The translations under genes and the position numbers were made by a program. Under the pieces are notes generated by a model, which was given only the letters and a program-made list of their open reading frames with translations, was not told the origin of the DNA and searched no databases. Shown piece by piece: positions 20,966 to 31,091 of a stretch of DNA of 64,000 nucleotides. Positions within the stretch are counted from its first letter, which is position 1. Every line of letters starts with the position of its first letter. The stretch is from Neonectria sp. B-13 (taxonomy: Eukaryota; Ascomycota; Sordariomycetes; Hypocreales; Nectriaceae): contig NOKP01000001.1 of assembly GCA_002682825.1 (NCBI GenBank), positions 2,315,845 through 2,379,844 of the forward strand, written 5' to 3'.

Positions 20966-22789
20966 ATGCACCGCGTCACGGCAAACTCGATCTGTTCGCT
21001 CTGCCTTTCAACAGGCCGTCCCATCGCTGCGTTGCGCACTCCGTTGCAGTCATGGACCCCGCAGCGCTTCGTTTCGCAAAACCTGAAGCCTCGCCCGTCG
21101 CGCATGGTGCTCTCTGACCGAGTCGACCGACCCCCGCCGTCCCAAAATGATCGACGAAAGCGCCGTGAGTTCGCTCCCGGTCCCTTTGGTGGCATGAACA
21201 AGAAGTTTGCCAATATCGATCCGGCCCGACGAGCGACACGAGATCGAGCGCCGACCTCCAAGGACTCGAGAGGAAAAGGAAGGGACGGCAACCGAGGAGA
21301 GCCCAAGGACAAGGATGACCGGAAGGCACTCAAGATGCAGCGCGCCTTGACTACGATCTCGTATGGAAAGAGGACTTCGGTCAAGGAGCGCATGGCAGAG
21401 TACGATGCCTTTGATCACTTCGACCTTCTTCCGGTCCTGCAGGTGGCCCTCACCGATGAGCTCTTCAAGGGCATGACCGACATCAAGCCCACCCCGGTGC
21501 AAAGGCTCGCCATCCCTGCGCTTCTAGGCCAGACTTCTGTAGAGGGCAGCAAGGTGCCCTCTAAGGAAAAGCAGTCATTCCTGCTTGCTGCCGAGACAGG
21601 CTCTGGAAAAACACTGGCCTACCTACTCCCAGCAATCGACGCCATGAAGATCGCCGAAGCCGAGGACCCGGAGATCAAGGCCTACAGAGAGCGGTGGTTG
21701 ATAGAGAAGGAACGACAAGCAGCAGGAAACTCGAAGGGCAAGCCGTTGGACGAGCCACATCCCACCATGGCTCGCCCCAAGGTCATTGTGCTCGTCCCCA
21801 CAGCTGAACTCGCCCACCAGGTGGTCAAGGTTGCCAAGTCCCTCTCCCATGTGGCCAAGTTCAAGACGGAGATGCTGTCTTCCGACCTGAAGCCACAACA
21901 TATCCAGCGCAACTTGTACGGGCCACGGGGCGTGGATATTATTGTCGCTACTCCTCACCTGCTCTCATCCATGGCCGACTCGGATCCCAACATTCTTTCC
22001 CGCGTTACTCACCTGATTGTGGACGAGGCGGACTCCTTATTTGACCGAAGCTTCGCTCCTGTGACGACCAGCATTGTTGAAAGGGCAGCCCCATCTATGA
22101 AGCAATTCATTTGCTGCTCGGCTACCATTCCTAGAAAGCTGAACAACTACCTGGCCACCAACCACCCTGATATGATCAGAATCACGACACCAAACCTCCA
22201 CGCCATTCCGCGTCGCGTTCAGCTCGGTGTCATTGATGCTTCCAAGGATCCCTACCGCAACAACAAAGACTTAGCGTGTGCCGATGCCATCTACGGCATC
22301 GGTCGCGAGGCATCGAAGCACGAAGGCCTCGTCAAGGACCAGCTAGACGTCCGTCGCATCATAGTCTTTGTCAACGAGCGTGAAAAGACGGAAGAGCTGG
22401 CCAATTACCTCCACTCCAAAGGCATCAACGCTGATGCGCTGCACCGAGACACCCCCGAGAAGCGCCATGGAGAGATTCTGGAGACCTTCACATCCGCCGA
22501 GCCACTCAGGATCCCAACCCCCCAGACCGTATCGCGCCATCGAACCTTGCCCAACGTGAGGGTCCTTGTCGTGACAGATCTGGCATCTAGAGGCATTGAC
22601 ACACTGGCTGTTCGCCATGTGATCCTGTACGATGTCCCTCACACCACCATCGACTTTATCCATCGACTCGGCCGTGCTGGACGAATGGGACGTCGTGGCC
22701 GTGGTATCGTGCTTGTTGGCAACGACGATAGGAAGGACGTCGTGGCGGAGGTAAAGCACAGCATGTTTATGGGACAGGCACTGATTTAG
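20966..22789 (+). CDS. mrh4: Mitochondrial DEAD-box RNA helicase Mrh4
   Basis: This is an uninterrupted gene of 607 residues with the start at AAAATGCAC. The N-terminus (MHRVTANSICSLCLSTGRPI, then a stretch rich in Arg, Ser and Thr) lacks acidic residues and looks like a mitochondrial presequence. Helicase motifs are complete: Q-motif region PTPVQRLAIPALL, motif I AETGSGKT near 209, Ia VLVPTAELAHQ, GVDIIVATPHLL, motif II VDEADS near 352, motif III SAT, motif V DLASRGID and motif VI HRLGRAGR near 565. By family knowledge Mrh4 acts in assembly of the large mitochondrial ribosomal subunit (21S rRNA) in yeast. A loop between motifs I and Ia rich in charged residues is typical of the fungal group. 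I am confident of the helicase class and fairly confident of the orthology. Confidence 0.92.
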   Translation: MHRVTANSICSLCLSTGRPIAALRTPLQSWTPQRFVSQNLKPRPSRMVLSDRVDRPPPSQNDRRKRREFAPGPFGGMNKKFANIDPARRATRDRAPTSKDSRGKGRDGNRGEPKDKDDRKALKMQRALTTISYGKRTSVKERMAEYDAFDHFDLLPVLQVALTDELFKGMTDIKPTPVQRLAIPALLGQTSVEGSKVPSKEKQSFLLAAETGSGKTLAYLLPAIDAMKIAEAEDPEIKAYRERWLIEKERQAAGNSKGKPLDEPHPTMARPKVIVLVPTAELAHQVVKVAKSLSHVAKFKTEMLSSDLKPQHIQRNLYGPRGVDIIVATPHLLSSMADSDPNILSRVTHLIVDEADSLFDRSFAPVTTSIVERAAPSMKQFICCSATIPRKLNNYLATNHPDMIRITTPNLHAIPRRVQLGVIDASKDPYRNNKDLACADAIYGIGREASKHEGLVKDQLDVRRIIVFVNEREKTEELANYLHSKGINADALHRDTPEKRHGEILETFTSAEPLRIPTPQTVSRHRTLPNVRVLVVTDLASRGIDTLAVRHVILYDVPHTTIDFIHRLGRAGRMGRRGRGIVLVGNDDRKDVVAEVKHSMFMGQALI

Positions 22790-23391
22790 TCGGGGAAACC
22801 TTACTTGATCATGTACGATAGGGGATAAAATCTTGTATGAACAGAGGCATCGATCTAAGCGAGGGCATGCGGCGATATCATGGGATGCGTGGGATAAGGA
22901 ATGTCCTTGTAAAGACTACTCGTGGTGGCTGTTATAGACGATCTCCACCTACCTAGACGAGAGAGCTTGTATAATATATTCGCCAATGACTGATGACGCA
23001 CCAACCTAACATTACCTACGAATTCTGCTACTCCAATTATATAGTTCAAGTGGTTACGTAGTGGATGGGAAACATTGCGAAGCCAACGGACCTGGAGCTC
23101 CGGATGAGGTCCGAGCGCCGTGTGTTTTTTGGCGGACCAGGCCCGATGCAGGTAGGCAGTGTGTATTTATCGCTCCGTGCTGTACGGAGTATGCTCGGTA
23201 GCTTTACCACGATCGCGTCGCGCGTGTGGGCGTGTTTCCCTCCCACAATAACTTCCAGGTCTTATCTACCAAGTGCCAAATTCCCCAACCACGGGTCTGG
23301 GCTGTTGGCAGCCGATTCAACCTCTTTCTGCAACAGCTTGAGCACTCACATATTTTCCGACATATCGTGCATCCTCTGTATCTCTCCCACA
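22790..23391. other. Intergenic region, mrh4 to the 598-aa gene
   Basis: The spacer holds the 3' region of mrh4 and the promoter/leader of the next gene. The open frame of that gene extends upstream in phase to 23065, but the leader lacks conserved character, so I treat it as untranslated. A TACGGAGTA element occurs near 23183. Confidence 0.4.
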
Positions 23392-25188
23392 ATGCCTCGG
23401 CCTAAGCGTGCGCATCGCGCCCCCGCGCAGACGGCCAAACCAACAGCACGATCGCCCACTCCCGAAGGTGAAGCCAGCGACAGTGATGCCCCGAAGCAAG
23501 CCCCGAAGCATGCCCAATCTCCAGAGAGAGGTCGAAGACGGACGACGCGCTCCACGGGGTCCCGCCTCAGTGCCGCCGACGAGCAGGCGATCCGCGCAGC
23601 AGCCCAGCGTCGCGATGCAGCTCTCGACAGACTCGCCAACGAGGACCCCACCACGAGCGGCAACACCCTCGATGATGGGGAATCGGGCAGTTCTGTTGAA
23701 ATTGGACGCCGTGTCATGGCGACACCCGCGCAGAGACGAGATACGACGGGCCTGGATCTGGCCGACGACGATGTGTTTGGGGATCTCGACGACAGCTTCG
23801 AGGACGGAGACGTGCCACGGGGCGTGCAATCAACCGACACATCGTCTTTGAACCTCAGCACTTTCAAGCGACGCCCGCGCCAGTCTAGCATCATTGGCCG
23901 AAACGACCCTCCAATCAGACCCAGCAGCCGCGGCGGCAACACTCCGAGCATTAGCTCGACCCTGCACTTCGGCACCTTCAGGCGGCGCGCAAGGGAGCCC
24001 AGCATCCTGGGCACTGCGCGAAAGCCGCGACCTGACGAAACTGGCACGGGGCAGGAGGATAATTCTGAGAGCGAAGAGGAGTTTCTCCCCGAGGCCGAAT
24101 CAACACCCTTGAATAACCGACGGCGGACTCAGCCAGTACCTAATGTCGAAGATAAGTCCGAGGATGAGCGCGATCCTTCGGCCGAGGTGGATGGGAACCT
24201 CAAATCTCGGAAGCGAAAGAGCGAAGACGCACTGTTGAGCAGCGAGAGGCCAGAGAAGATGTCGCGTGTGGAAGCGGATGATTTGGAGGACGCAAACGAA
24301 CCAGATGAGGTCCCAGACAGCGAAAGCGATTCTTCTTCGCTTTCGTCTCTTTCATCCCCCTTGGGACCTTCTCCAATCCTGCCAGAGAGACCTGTCACTC
24401 CCGTCAATCTGGATGAAATTATGGCTCCTCCTGCTAGCAGCGATTCAGAAGGCGGAGCTGAGATGTGGCCCGATATCCACACCCTGGCGAAGAGACGGCG
24501 GCGCCCTTCAGTTGTGACGCCCATCCGAGCCGACCACATGTCCGACATGTCCTCGCCACCATCCCTGACTCACTCTCCCAATTTTGCCGAGACCAAGGCC
24601 CCAAAGACGAGAGGTCGTACGGCAATGAGGCAGCAGCCTTCGCCCAAGGTCACCACCGCTGACCTCACGAGCATGCTGCCAAAGCGTCGGTACAGGAAGG
24701 CACGAGACGATCCCTTCGGCTTAGAAAGTGAGGAAGAGCATGATACCTCAGAGATGCCACAGGGGGATGATGAGTTGTCATATGTGGACAGTACAGCCGC
24801 GCGAAGGAGACAAGGCAGTCGGCCACGGAGCCGTGGAATTTCGGCTAGGCCAGGTTCGCGAGCAGGTCGGGCGGCGCACTCGGTTCTCAAACCAAGACAG
24901 ACGGCCTCATCTGCTCGACCAGCGGCGAAAAGTGCCCGGACCTATGCCCCTCGATCCTCCGATAAGGAGAATGAGGGTGAAGACGAACAAGGCGATGATG
25001 ACGAGAACGAGGAGAGCCGATTTGAGCCACTTCCAGACGACACGTTCGACACTGGAGCCGACCAGAGCGGGAGTACCCCGTCGGCAGATGAGCTGAAGCA
25101 GGCCACCAAGAAGTTCAAAGAGGTCGACAAGTGGGAACTTGAGTATGAGGAGGTAACACAAAGCTCGTCACCACAGGGTGCGCGATGA
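23392..25188 (+). CDS. Unrecognised disordered acidic/basic nuclear-type protein with duplicated TF-R-R motif
   Basis: This is a single-exon gene of 598 residues, started at the ATG at 23392 (ACAATGCCTCGG). I do not recognise the family. It opens with a basic stretch (PRPKRAHRAPAQTAK), then alternating Ser/Asp/Glu-rich and Arg-rich blocks, and Lys/Arg clusters such as KSRKRKSED and KRRRRPS that look like nuclear localisation signals. Two related motifs occur about 36 residues apart: STFKRRPRQSSIIG near 157-170 and GTFRRRAREPSILG near 193-206. The C-terminus is the best-ordered-looking part: ELKQATKKFKEVDKWELEYE, a probable helix. A chromatin, kinetochore or DNA-repair scaffold would fit, but this is only a guess from composition. 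Codon use looks like that of the neighbours and there is no intron signal. Confidence 0.8.
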   Translation: MPRPKRAHRAPAQTAKPTARSPTPEGEASDSDAPKQAPKHAQSPERGRRRTTRSTGSRLSAADEQAIRAAAQRRDAALDRLANEDPTTSGNTLDDGESGSSVEIGRRVMATPAQRRDTTGLDLADDDVFGDLDDSFEDGDVPRGVQSTDTSSLNLSTFKRRPRQSSIIGRNDPPIRPSSRGGNTPSISSTLHFGTFRRRAREPSILGTARKPRPDETGTGQEDNSESEEEFLPEAESTPLNNRRRTQPVPNVEDKSEDERDPSAEVDGNLKSRKRKSEDALLSSERPEKMSRVEADDLEDANEPDEVPDSESDSSSLSSLSSPLGPSPILPERPVTPVNLDEIMAPPASSDSEGGAEMWPDIHTLAKRRRRPSVVTPIRADHMSDMSSPPSLTHSPNFAETKAPKTRGRTAMRQQPSPKVTTADLTSMLPKRRYRKARDDPFGLESEEEHDTSEMPQGDDELSYVDSTAARRRQGSRPRSRGISARPGSRAGRAAHSVLKPRQTASSARPAAKSARTYAPRSSDKENEGEDEQGDDDENEESRFEPLPDDTFDTGADQSGSTPSADELKQATKKFKEVDKWELEYEEVTQSSSPQGAR

Positions 25189-25495
25189 ATGAAGGAGGAA
25201 TGTGAGACGAGTAGGGGGTTGCTCGGCGTTGGGTCGCATAGAGCCAGCAGTATATCGGAGTCACGGGGTTCATGAGCTTTGAATGATGGTTTTTGCATGC
25301 GTGCGTTAAAGCCTTGGGAACAGTGCCCCATTGGGGAAAAGGAGAATCATTCCAATATGCCTTCTGATATCAAATCAAACAGACCTATGCTATCATGGGA
25401 TTTTGTCTCGCTGCCCGCGTGCCGTGAACGTGCATCAAATATCCGGAACGCCGTTGTAAGTTACAATGCAGTCTCTCAAAACAGTCATCGTAGTC
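25189..25495. other. Convergent 3' region
   Basis: About 300 bp separate the 3' ends of the disordered-protein gene and tip41. No gene or structured element is evident. Confidence 0.4.
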
Positions 25496-26404
25496 TCACG
25501 CCTTCAGGTTGATGGCCTCCCTTCGTTGTTCCACAAAGGGAAGCATAGGAGCCAGCAGATTAGGGTCCCGGAGTGCAATGGTGATGTCGTCGGGGAGTCT
25601 TCCAGACATGAGTAGTTTCTAGGGTTCGAGAATCAGTACGGTGATATTATCCAGGGCCTTGATAAGGAGTCTTGTAGATTATGGACTCACCCGCTTGACG
25701 TTTTCAAAGGTGTCCTCCTGGGCCGTGTACTCGCGGATAACCTCGTCCGTCTCAAAGTCGACGTAGACTCGTGTGTCGCGTACCCGGACGAGGACATTGT
25801 CGAGGCGCATAAACAGCCGGCAAAGCAACAGCATGCGCTTTTCATGCACGCGGACCTTGACACTGAAAATGGAGATGCCATTGTCATCTAGCTCGCTCTC
25901 GTACAGCATGACCTCATCGAAGAACAGAATCGGGTCTCGGCGCTTCAGCAGCTCAATGGGGATGGGCTTCTCGGAGGGCTGAAACTGCTTCTCGGCGGCC
26001 GGGTCGACGGTGCCGGCATAGGGTGTGGAGTAGCTCCAATCGTAGGGCTTGACGACCTCCTTGATGCCCGAGGTGGTGCCCTCACGGGTGCTCTCCCAAT
26101 CGCGGGCGTAAGCGACCTTTAGCATCTGGCGGTCGGTCTTGTCGACGGCGTCGAGGGCTTCCGGGGTGGAGAAGGCGATGGACCAGCCGGAGGGCGCGTG
26201 TGTGAGGGCGACGAGGTTGTCGCCGAAGATCATCTCAGGCATGGGAATGCCGAGGCGTTCGGTGAGGTCGTCGATGATGGCGGCCTTGGAGATTGGGAGC
26301 TTGCGGGTGGAGATGCGAAAGCGGCGCTGCGAGTGCGACGTGGTGCCGGCCGCGAGGGCCTGAGGCGTCGGGAAGGACTCGGTGACGGAGGGTATGTGGC
26401 TCAT
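25496..26404 (-). CDS. tip41: TIP41-like protein phosphatase regulator
   Basis: The two-exon model is complement(25496..25618, 25691..26404), for 278 residues; the splice is AAGCGG/GTGAGT to CCCTAG/AAACTA. Family signatures are LPISKAAIIDDLTERLGIP, PEMIFGDNLVALTH, the FDEVMLYESELDDNGIS block, LLCRLFMRLDNVLVRVRDTR and VYVDFETDEVIREY. The second exon adds LLMSGRLPDDITIALRDPNL. Tip41/TIPRL binds type 2A phosphatase catalytic subunits and, in yeast, works with Tap42 in TOR signalling. The length fits fungal homologues. It is divergent from the gene at 27419 across a 1 kb spacer. Confidence 0.95.
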
Positions 26405-27418
26405 GTTGAGGCGAGAGAACGGGAACAGTGACGGCGAGAGCGAGTATGTGGAGGACGGAAGTTGACGTGAATCGAAATGCGGTTTCGAAGTTTCGTAGTT
26501 GAAGCTCTAGTGGGGTTTGGTGGGGGAGCTTCCAAACTGTCCCAAACGGCAACCCCGCCAAGGCCGAAGCCAACCCACTCCCCCGATATCGTTCATATAG
26601 ACCTATCCGATTCAGATTTATAGGTATAAGTTGATGTGTGCGCAAAGCCCTATGAGAGATGTTAATGATTAGAAAACCAGTGGAACTCATCGACACTCTG
26701 GCATTCTGCGATGGTTCAAGAGTCTTCAAGGTAGTTTGTCAGTGCTTAACCACCGAAGCCCCAGTGAATACCCTGCTCGTGAGTCCGAAACTCATCCGAC
26801 TCATAGAAGCCAGCGGACGGGACTCGGACTCGGACTCAGACTATCATGAGAGTACCTCAGTACGTAGTTGGTGGAACCAGCTGACCCAAAGATTCAGTAC
26901 CGTGGAAGCAAAGAAAAACTTGATGTTGGCAGAGCCTAAAAGCGAGCCAGTTCCTTCCAAGTCCGTGGCAGTTCCCCGGCAGAAGTCACGATCTGCTCGC
27001 TCTGGTACCTTCCATACTTATTGGGTGCCAGATGAACGCCATCAAGGGAGTCGCGAGCGGCCTGGCCATGGCAAACCTACTTACTTAACACGGTCCTGCA
27101 GAAAGTCGGCAGAGTTAAGTAGCCAAACACTTAGAGTTGGCCACTTCACCTTTCTCCGATGGGATTCGCAGAATCTCTCATATAAGAAGAGCCTGCCCAC
27201 TGCGCTATCCATCCTGCCACAACTTCTCACCCACGCGTGGCTTGATTCCTATCAGTCAGTCCTGAACATTGAATTTCACGTCTTCCAGTCTACGGTTCTT
27301 TTCCGTTCTTCGACACTCTTCCGCTTTTCGAGCACCCTTCGGTCTTCGATTACTCACATCTTCAACCTCATTTCGAAGGAACATCAAGTCCGCCCCGACC
27401 ACAAAAGCTATCAACAAA
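26405..27418. other. Divergent 1 kb spacer, tip41 / 391-aa gene
   Basis: An open frame at 26659-27444 on the plus strand has no recognisable features and overlaps the leader of the next gene, so I do not call it. The last 150 bp are in phase with the downstream gene and stop-free but lack an ATG. Confidence 0.4.
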
Positions 27419-28594
27419 ATGGCCTTCTCATTCTCCCAAGCTGATATGCGAACCCCAACTTCCAACCGATTTTACCAATTCAATGACTCAGTCACCTATG
27501 AGGCCAGGGAACTCTTAAAGAAGCGCTCTCTGCACGAATGCATGTCGTTTATCTACGAGACCGGCTTTAACACTTGCACCCGCCATTGCTGCCGAACCTC
27601 GGACCAAGCTCCCTCACAGATCTTTGGCCCTAAGATCAACTCCGAACTCAGCCCCGAGAAGATTCCCCTGTCAACAAAGCTTGCACAATGGTCTGTTTCT
27701 TACCAGTCACCGGACGACGGCAAAGTAGCTGTCGATTTCCCGGAAATGGCTCGGTTGATTTTGAAATTCTCCGAGGAGGAGGGCAAAAGGGACGACTCTC
27801 AAACCGAAGCCGGCCCTCGCCACGTCTACACTGCTGTCCGACGCCGCGGGGCATATAACATGGAACGCTCCAACCAGCGTCATGACCCAACCATGATTCG
27901 ACGTATCCAAGATCTTCAACAAAAGAGAGAAGAGGTTCAAAACCACTTTGAAAACAACATTCTCTTTTCCGAGGGTCCAGACAGAGTTTCCACGTCCGTC
28001 TTCTGGTGCGCCCCCGCCAATGGTTACGACGAGCTCTCAAAGGCCTACCTTGCCTGGCGTAAGGTCTGGCATACGTTTGTATTCCGCCCGGACCCCGAAC
28101 ACGTCAGCCTCAGAATGAAGATCACCAATTCCATCGTCGGAGATGCCATCTCCAACGTGCGAATGTGGGGCAATGTCCAGAATGACTTCAACCTCTACCA
28201 CTGCCAGGAGTTGACCCGCATGGACCTTCGCTATACCTATGATCAGGAGCCGGAGACCCTCCGGTACATGCTTGAGAACCTCGCCGACTGGAGAGAAGAA
28301 TGCCAGATCCTTAACGACTACGTTGGGCTCCGCCGCGAGATGCCTGTGGACCAGTTCCATTCGGCTAAGCGAGCGGCTCAGCGTGTTGGAGCTTCAATGG
28401 AGACACTTGTGCGTGCCACGGCCAACAACAAGAATACTCCCAACAGCGGCGCGAGGGGTAAGAGAGAGAGAATTTACGCTGCGAGGCTGCGTTTTCTGCA
28501 ACTTAACGCCGTTCTTTGCCAGAACCCTATCCCCGGAGGATCAGAAGAGGCTGAAGCTGCTCAAGCGCAGCCTGCCCCCGATGCAACCGCCTAA
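27419..28594 (+). CDS. Unrecognised conserved-looking 391-aa protein
   Basis: This is a single-exon gene with the start at AAAATGGCC (27419). I do not recognise the family. It begins MAFSFSQADMRTPTSNRFYQ and has a cysteine-bearing segment FNTCTRHCCRTSDQ near residues 57-70. A helical, charged middle follows (MIRRIQDLQQKREEVQNHFE). Then come Trp-rich segments (VSTSVFWCAPANGYDELSK, LAWRKVWHTFVFRPDPEHVS) and a C-terminal helix-rich part with YMLENLADWREECQILNDY. The tail is Ala/Glu/Gln-rich. It has no signal peptide or membrane span. The frame is open upstream to a stop at 27263, giving 50 codons without an acidic residue that resemble a mitochondrial presequence, but there is no AUG there. The 3' side is followed by a degenerate tandem repeat. 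Confidence 0.75.
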   Translation: MAFSFSQADMRTPTSNRFYQFNDSVTYEARELLKKRSLHECMSFIYETGFNTCTRHCCRTSDQAPSQIFGPKINSELSPEKIPLSTKLAQWSVSYQSPDDGKVAVDFPEMARLILKFSEEEGKRDDSQTEAGPRHVYTAVRRRGAYNMERSNQRHDPTMIRRIQDLQQKREEVQNHFENNILFSEGPDRVSTSVFWCAPANGYDELSKAYLAWRKVWHTFVFRPDPEHVSLRMKITNSIVGDAISNVRMWGNVQNDFNLYHCQELTRMDLRYTYDQEPETLRYMLENLADWREECQILNDYVGLRREMPVDQFHSAKRAAQRVGASMETLVRATANNKNTPNSGARGKRERIYAARLRFLQLNAVLCQNPIPGGSEEAEAAQAQPAPDATA

Positions 28595-29493
28595 GTGCGT
28601 AGCTTCCGCGACTTGCTACGCAAGTTGAGCCGTCTCAAGGCTCGCCTGCCTTCAAATGTTGAGCAGAGGAGGCTGTGGAGAAAAACAGTGTTTTCGGACT
28701 TGCTGTAAGATGCGTTCTCAATATCAGACGGAGTTGGCTGGACATTAGATCTGGGGTTTAGGATGCTGGTATCAAGCAAACATGACAAACAGCATATTAT
28801 GTAAGCGACACCTCTCTTAAAATGATCGCAGTGTACACAACGACTGTTTCTTATTTGCGGGAGGGGAATTTCACTCAGGGTTCCCTCCAATTAATTGCCA
28901 AGGGCTTGGACGTTGGATCTGGAGTTTGGGGTGCTGGTATCAAGCTAATATGACGAACTGTCACGTATGCAATACCTCCCTTTACATGACCGCGGACTAC
29001 ACAACTACTGTATTTTTATTTGCGGAAGGGGAATTTCATTCAGGAATCCTTTCAGCTATAGATAAACGTTCTTTATATCAGACGAAGGGCTCGGACATAG
29101 GATCTAGAGTCTTAGATGCTGGTACAAAGCGAAAAGACGAAATAAAATTGTATCCATAGCGCCCTTTGCTGAGACTGCCTTATATCCGCAAGGGAATTCG
29201 ACTAGTGGGTTCTTTCAAAAACACATAATTGCGGTATAATTACATGCAGTTGAGATTGGTGTTGCAATGTTAGTGAAGGTCGTTGCCATCCATGTCTTAG
29301 TCATGGGGCGTCGCACTAACCCCCGGTTGCCCCGACGACCGGCCGTCTCCAATGTTTTCCGCGGCCACAAGCACGACCACCCACCATACATGCTACTAAT
29401 TAGTCCTCTCTCCATTCGAACCCTTCAAACCAAACACCTTTCTTATCATCCAACTTCCTACTAACCCCAGCAGCAGAGGATTCTACCATCGCG
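28595..29493. other. Intergenic region containing a degenerate tandem repeat, upstream of Aurora kinase
   Basis: No gene is supported in these 0.9 kb. Most of the space is taken by three diverged tandem copies listed separately. The last 200 bp are the promoter and leader of the Aurora kinase gene. Confidence 0.5.
28714..29215. repeat. Three-copy degenerate tandem repeat, about 170-185 bp unit
   Basis: Copies start at about 28741 (GACATTAGATCTGGGGTTTA), 28909 (GACGTTGGATCTGGAGTTTG) and 29094 (GACATAGGATCTAGAGTCTT), so the spacings are 168 and 185 bp. Shared landmarks in order are GATGCTGGTATCAAGC-like, GACTACACAAC-like, TATTTGCGGRAGGGGAATTTCA and a following TTCC. The TTCTNNATATCAGACG element precedes copies 1 and 3. 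The third copy is more diverged and internally shortened. Many differences between copies 1 and 2 are transitions. Confidence 0.8.
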
Positions 29494-30794
29494 ATGGCCA
29501 CCCGCACCATTGAGGCGCGCTTCGAGCGCATGTCTGTCAACGATGAAAACGATCCTCTCGGCGACGACAAGACCTACTCCAAATCCAAGGTACGAATCAC
29601 TTGGTCATCGCACAACCAAACAACGAGGCGCTAACTGTACCACCAGGTGATGATGGGTTCCTCAACATCGCAACTGGCCCACGGCGCCAGTCGACCGAAC
29701 CTCTTCAAGGTTGCTCTTCATTCGCAAACCAACAACACGGTCGTCACACTACCCTCACAGGCGGCCCAACGAAAAGTCGCCTCTCCCGCCTCTCCTCCCA
29801 GAAAGGCACTACCTACCTCGTCATCCAAGATCACTACCGAGACCTCTGAGGAGCACAAGGAGACCAAGGCAATCGTGTTGATCGAGCAGCCAAGCATGCC
29901 CAAGATTTTCCACCTTGGCATGTTCGAGATAGGTCGTCCCCTCGGCAAGGGCAAGTTTGGACGAGTGTATCTCGCCAAAGAGCGGACGACTGGGTTCATC
30001 TGTGCTCTCAAGGTTCTGCACAAGAGTGAGCTGAATGGTCGGATCAAGACGCAGGTTCAGAGAGAGATCGAGATTCAAAGCAACTTGAGGCATCCCAATG
30101 TCTTGCAGCTCTTCGGCCACTTCCACGACAGCAAGCGTATCTTCCTGATCTTGGAGTTTGCTGGCAAGGGTGAGCTGTATAAGCACCTGCGAAAGGAGAA
30201 CCGCTTTCCCGAGTGGAAAGCGGCGCAATACATCGCGCAGATGGCCTCGGCCCTCCGCTACCTACACGGGAAGCATGTCATCCACCGAGACATCAAGCCT
30301 GAGAACATCCTAGTCGGCATCCACGGAGAGATTAAGATTTCGGATTTCGGATGGAGCGTCCACGCCCCGGGCAACCGCAGGGACACCATGTGCGGAACTC
30401 TCGACTACCTCCCCCCAGAGATGATCGTGCCCGGATCTTCGAAGAACTGGTACACCGAAAAGGTTGACCTGTGGAGCTTGGGTGTCTTGACGTATGAGTT
30501 CCTCGTTGGCGAGGCACCGTTCGAGGACTCGGCCGTTGTAACCCAACGGAGGATTAGGCGCTGCGAGATGACGGTTCCTTCATGGGTGAGCCCCGAGGCT
30601 ACTGACCTTATTAAGAGGGTAAGTTCCTGGTTCTCAGTCTTGAATGAGGCCTCCATTGACTGACACACATTTAGCTCCTAGTGTTGAACCCTGAGAAGCG
30701 AATCCCCCTCGACGAAATTACCACTCACCCTTGGATCGTGAAGCACTGCGTCAAGGGTGAGAAGGCGACCAATCGCGAGAGGGAATCGCGATGA
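29494..30794 (+). CDS. ark1: Aurora-family serine/threonine kinase (Ipl1/Ark1 type)
   Basis: The three-exon model is 29494..29589, 29647..30618, 30675..30794, for 395 residues. Junctions are AAG/GTACGA to CCAG/GTGATG and AAGAGG/GTAAGT to TTTAG/CTCCTA. A disordered N-terminus of about 120 residues precedes the kinase domain (about 125-385). It has the glycine loop [17 protein letters not shown] lysine, [10 protein letters not shown] catalytic loop, DFGWS (diagnostic of Aurora kinases) and the activation segment [16 protein letters not shown] with the conserved threonine. Aurora kinases, with INCENP/Sli15-type partners, correct kinetochore-microtubule attachment and control cytokinesis. Fungi usually have a single Aurora; this is its evident representative. 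Confidence 0.95.
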
Positions 30795-31091
30795 TATAAT
30801 GATACGGCATGGACTGGTCTGCCTGGGGTCAAAGGCGTTTTTTTAATCTGTTGACACAGAAACGTGGGAAACTAGGAGAGGGCATTATTGGGGAGTAACG
30901 GGGTGTTGTTTTGTGAATTCATTCAAAGCAGTTGATCGAAATGAGAAGACTGTTCCAGTATGTTTGTTTGTTTGTTTGGGGTATCGTTAAATGGCATTGG
31001 AGTAAGTAGAGAGGCTTCGCGCTGCTCGGTTCAGAGCCCCTCGTCGAATCTTTTTATGGTATAATACACGCCTGGAATACGGCAAAGTCTA

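Noticed and set aside
26659..27444. 261-codon plus-strand frame between tip41 and the 391-aa gene
   Set aside because: It overlaps the next gene's leader and start in another frame and shows no domain character.
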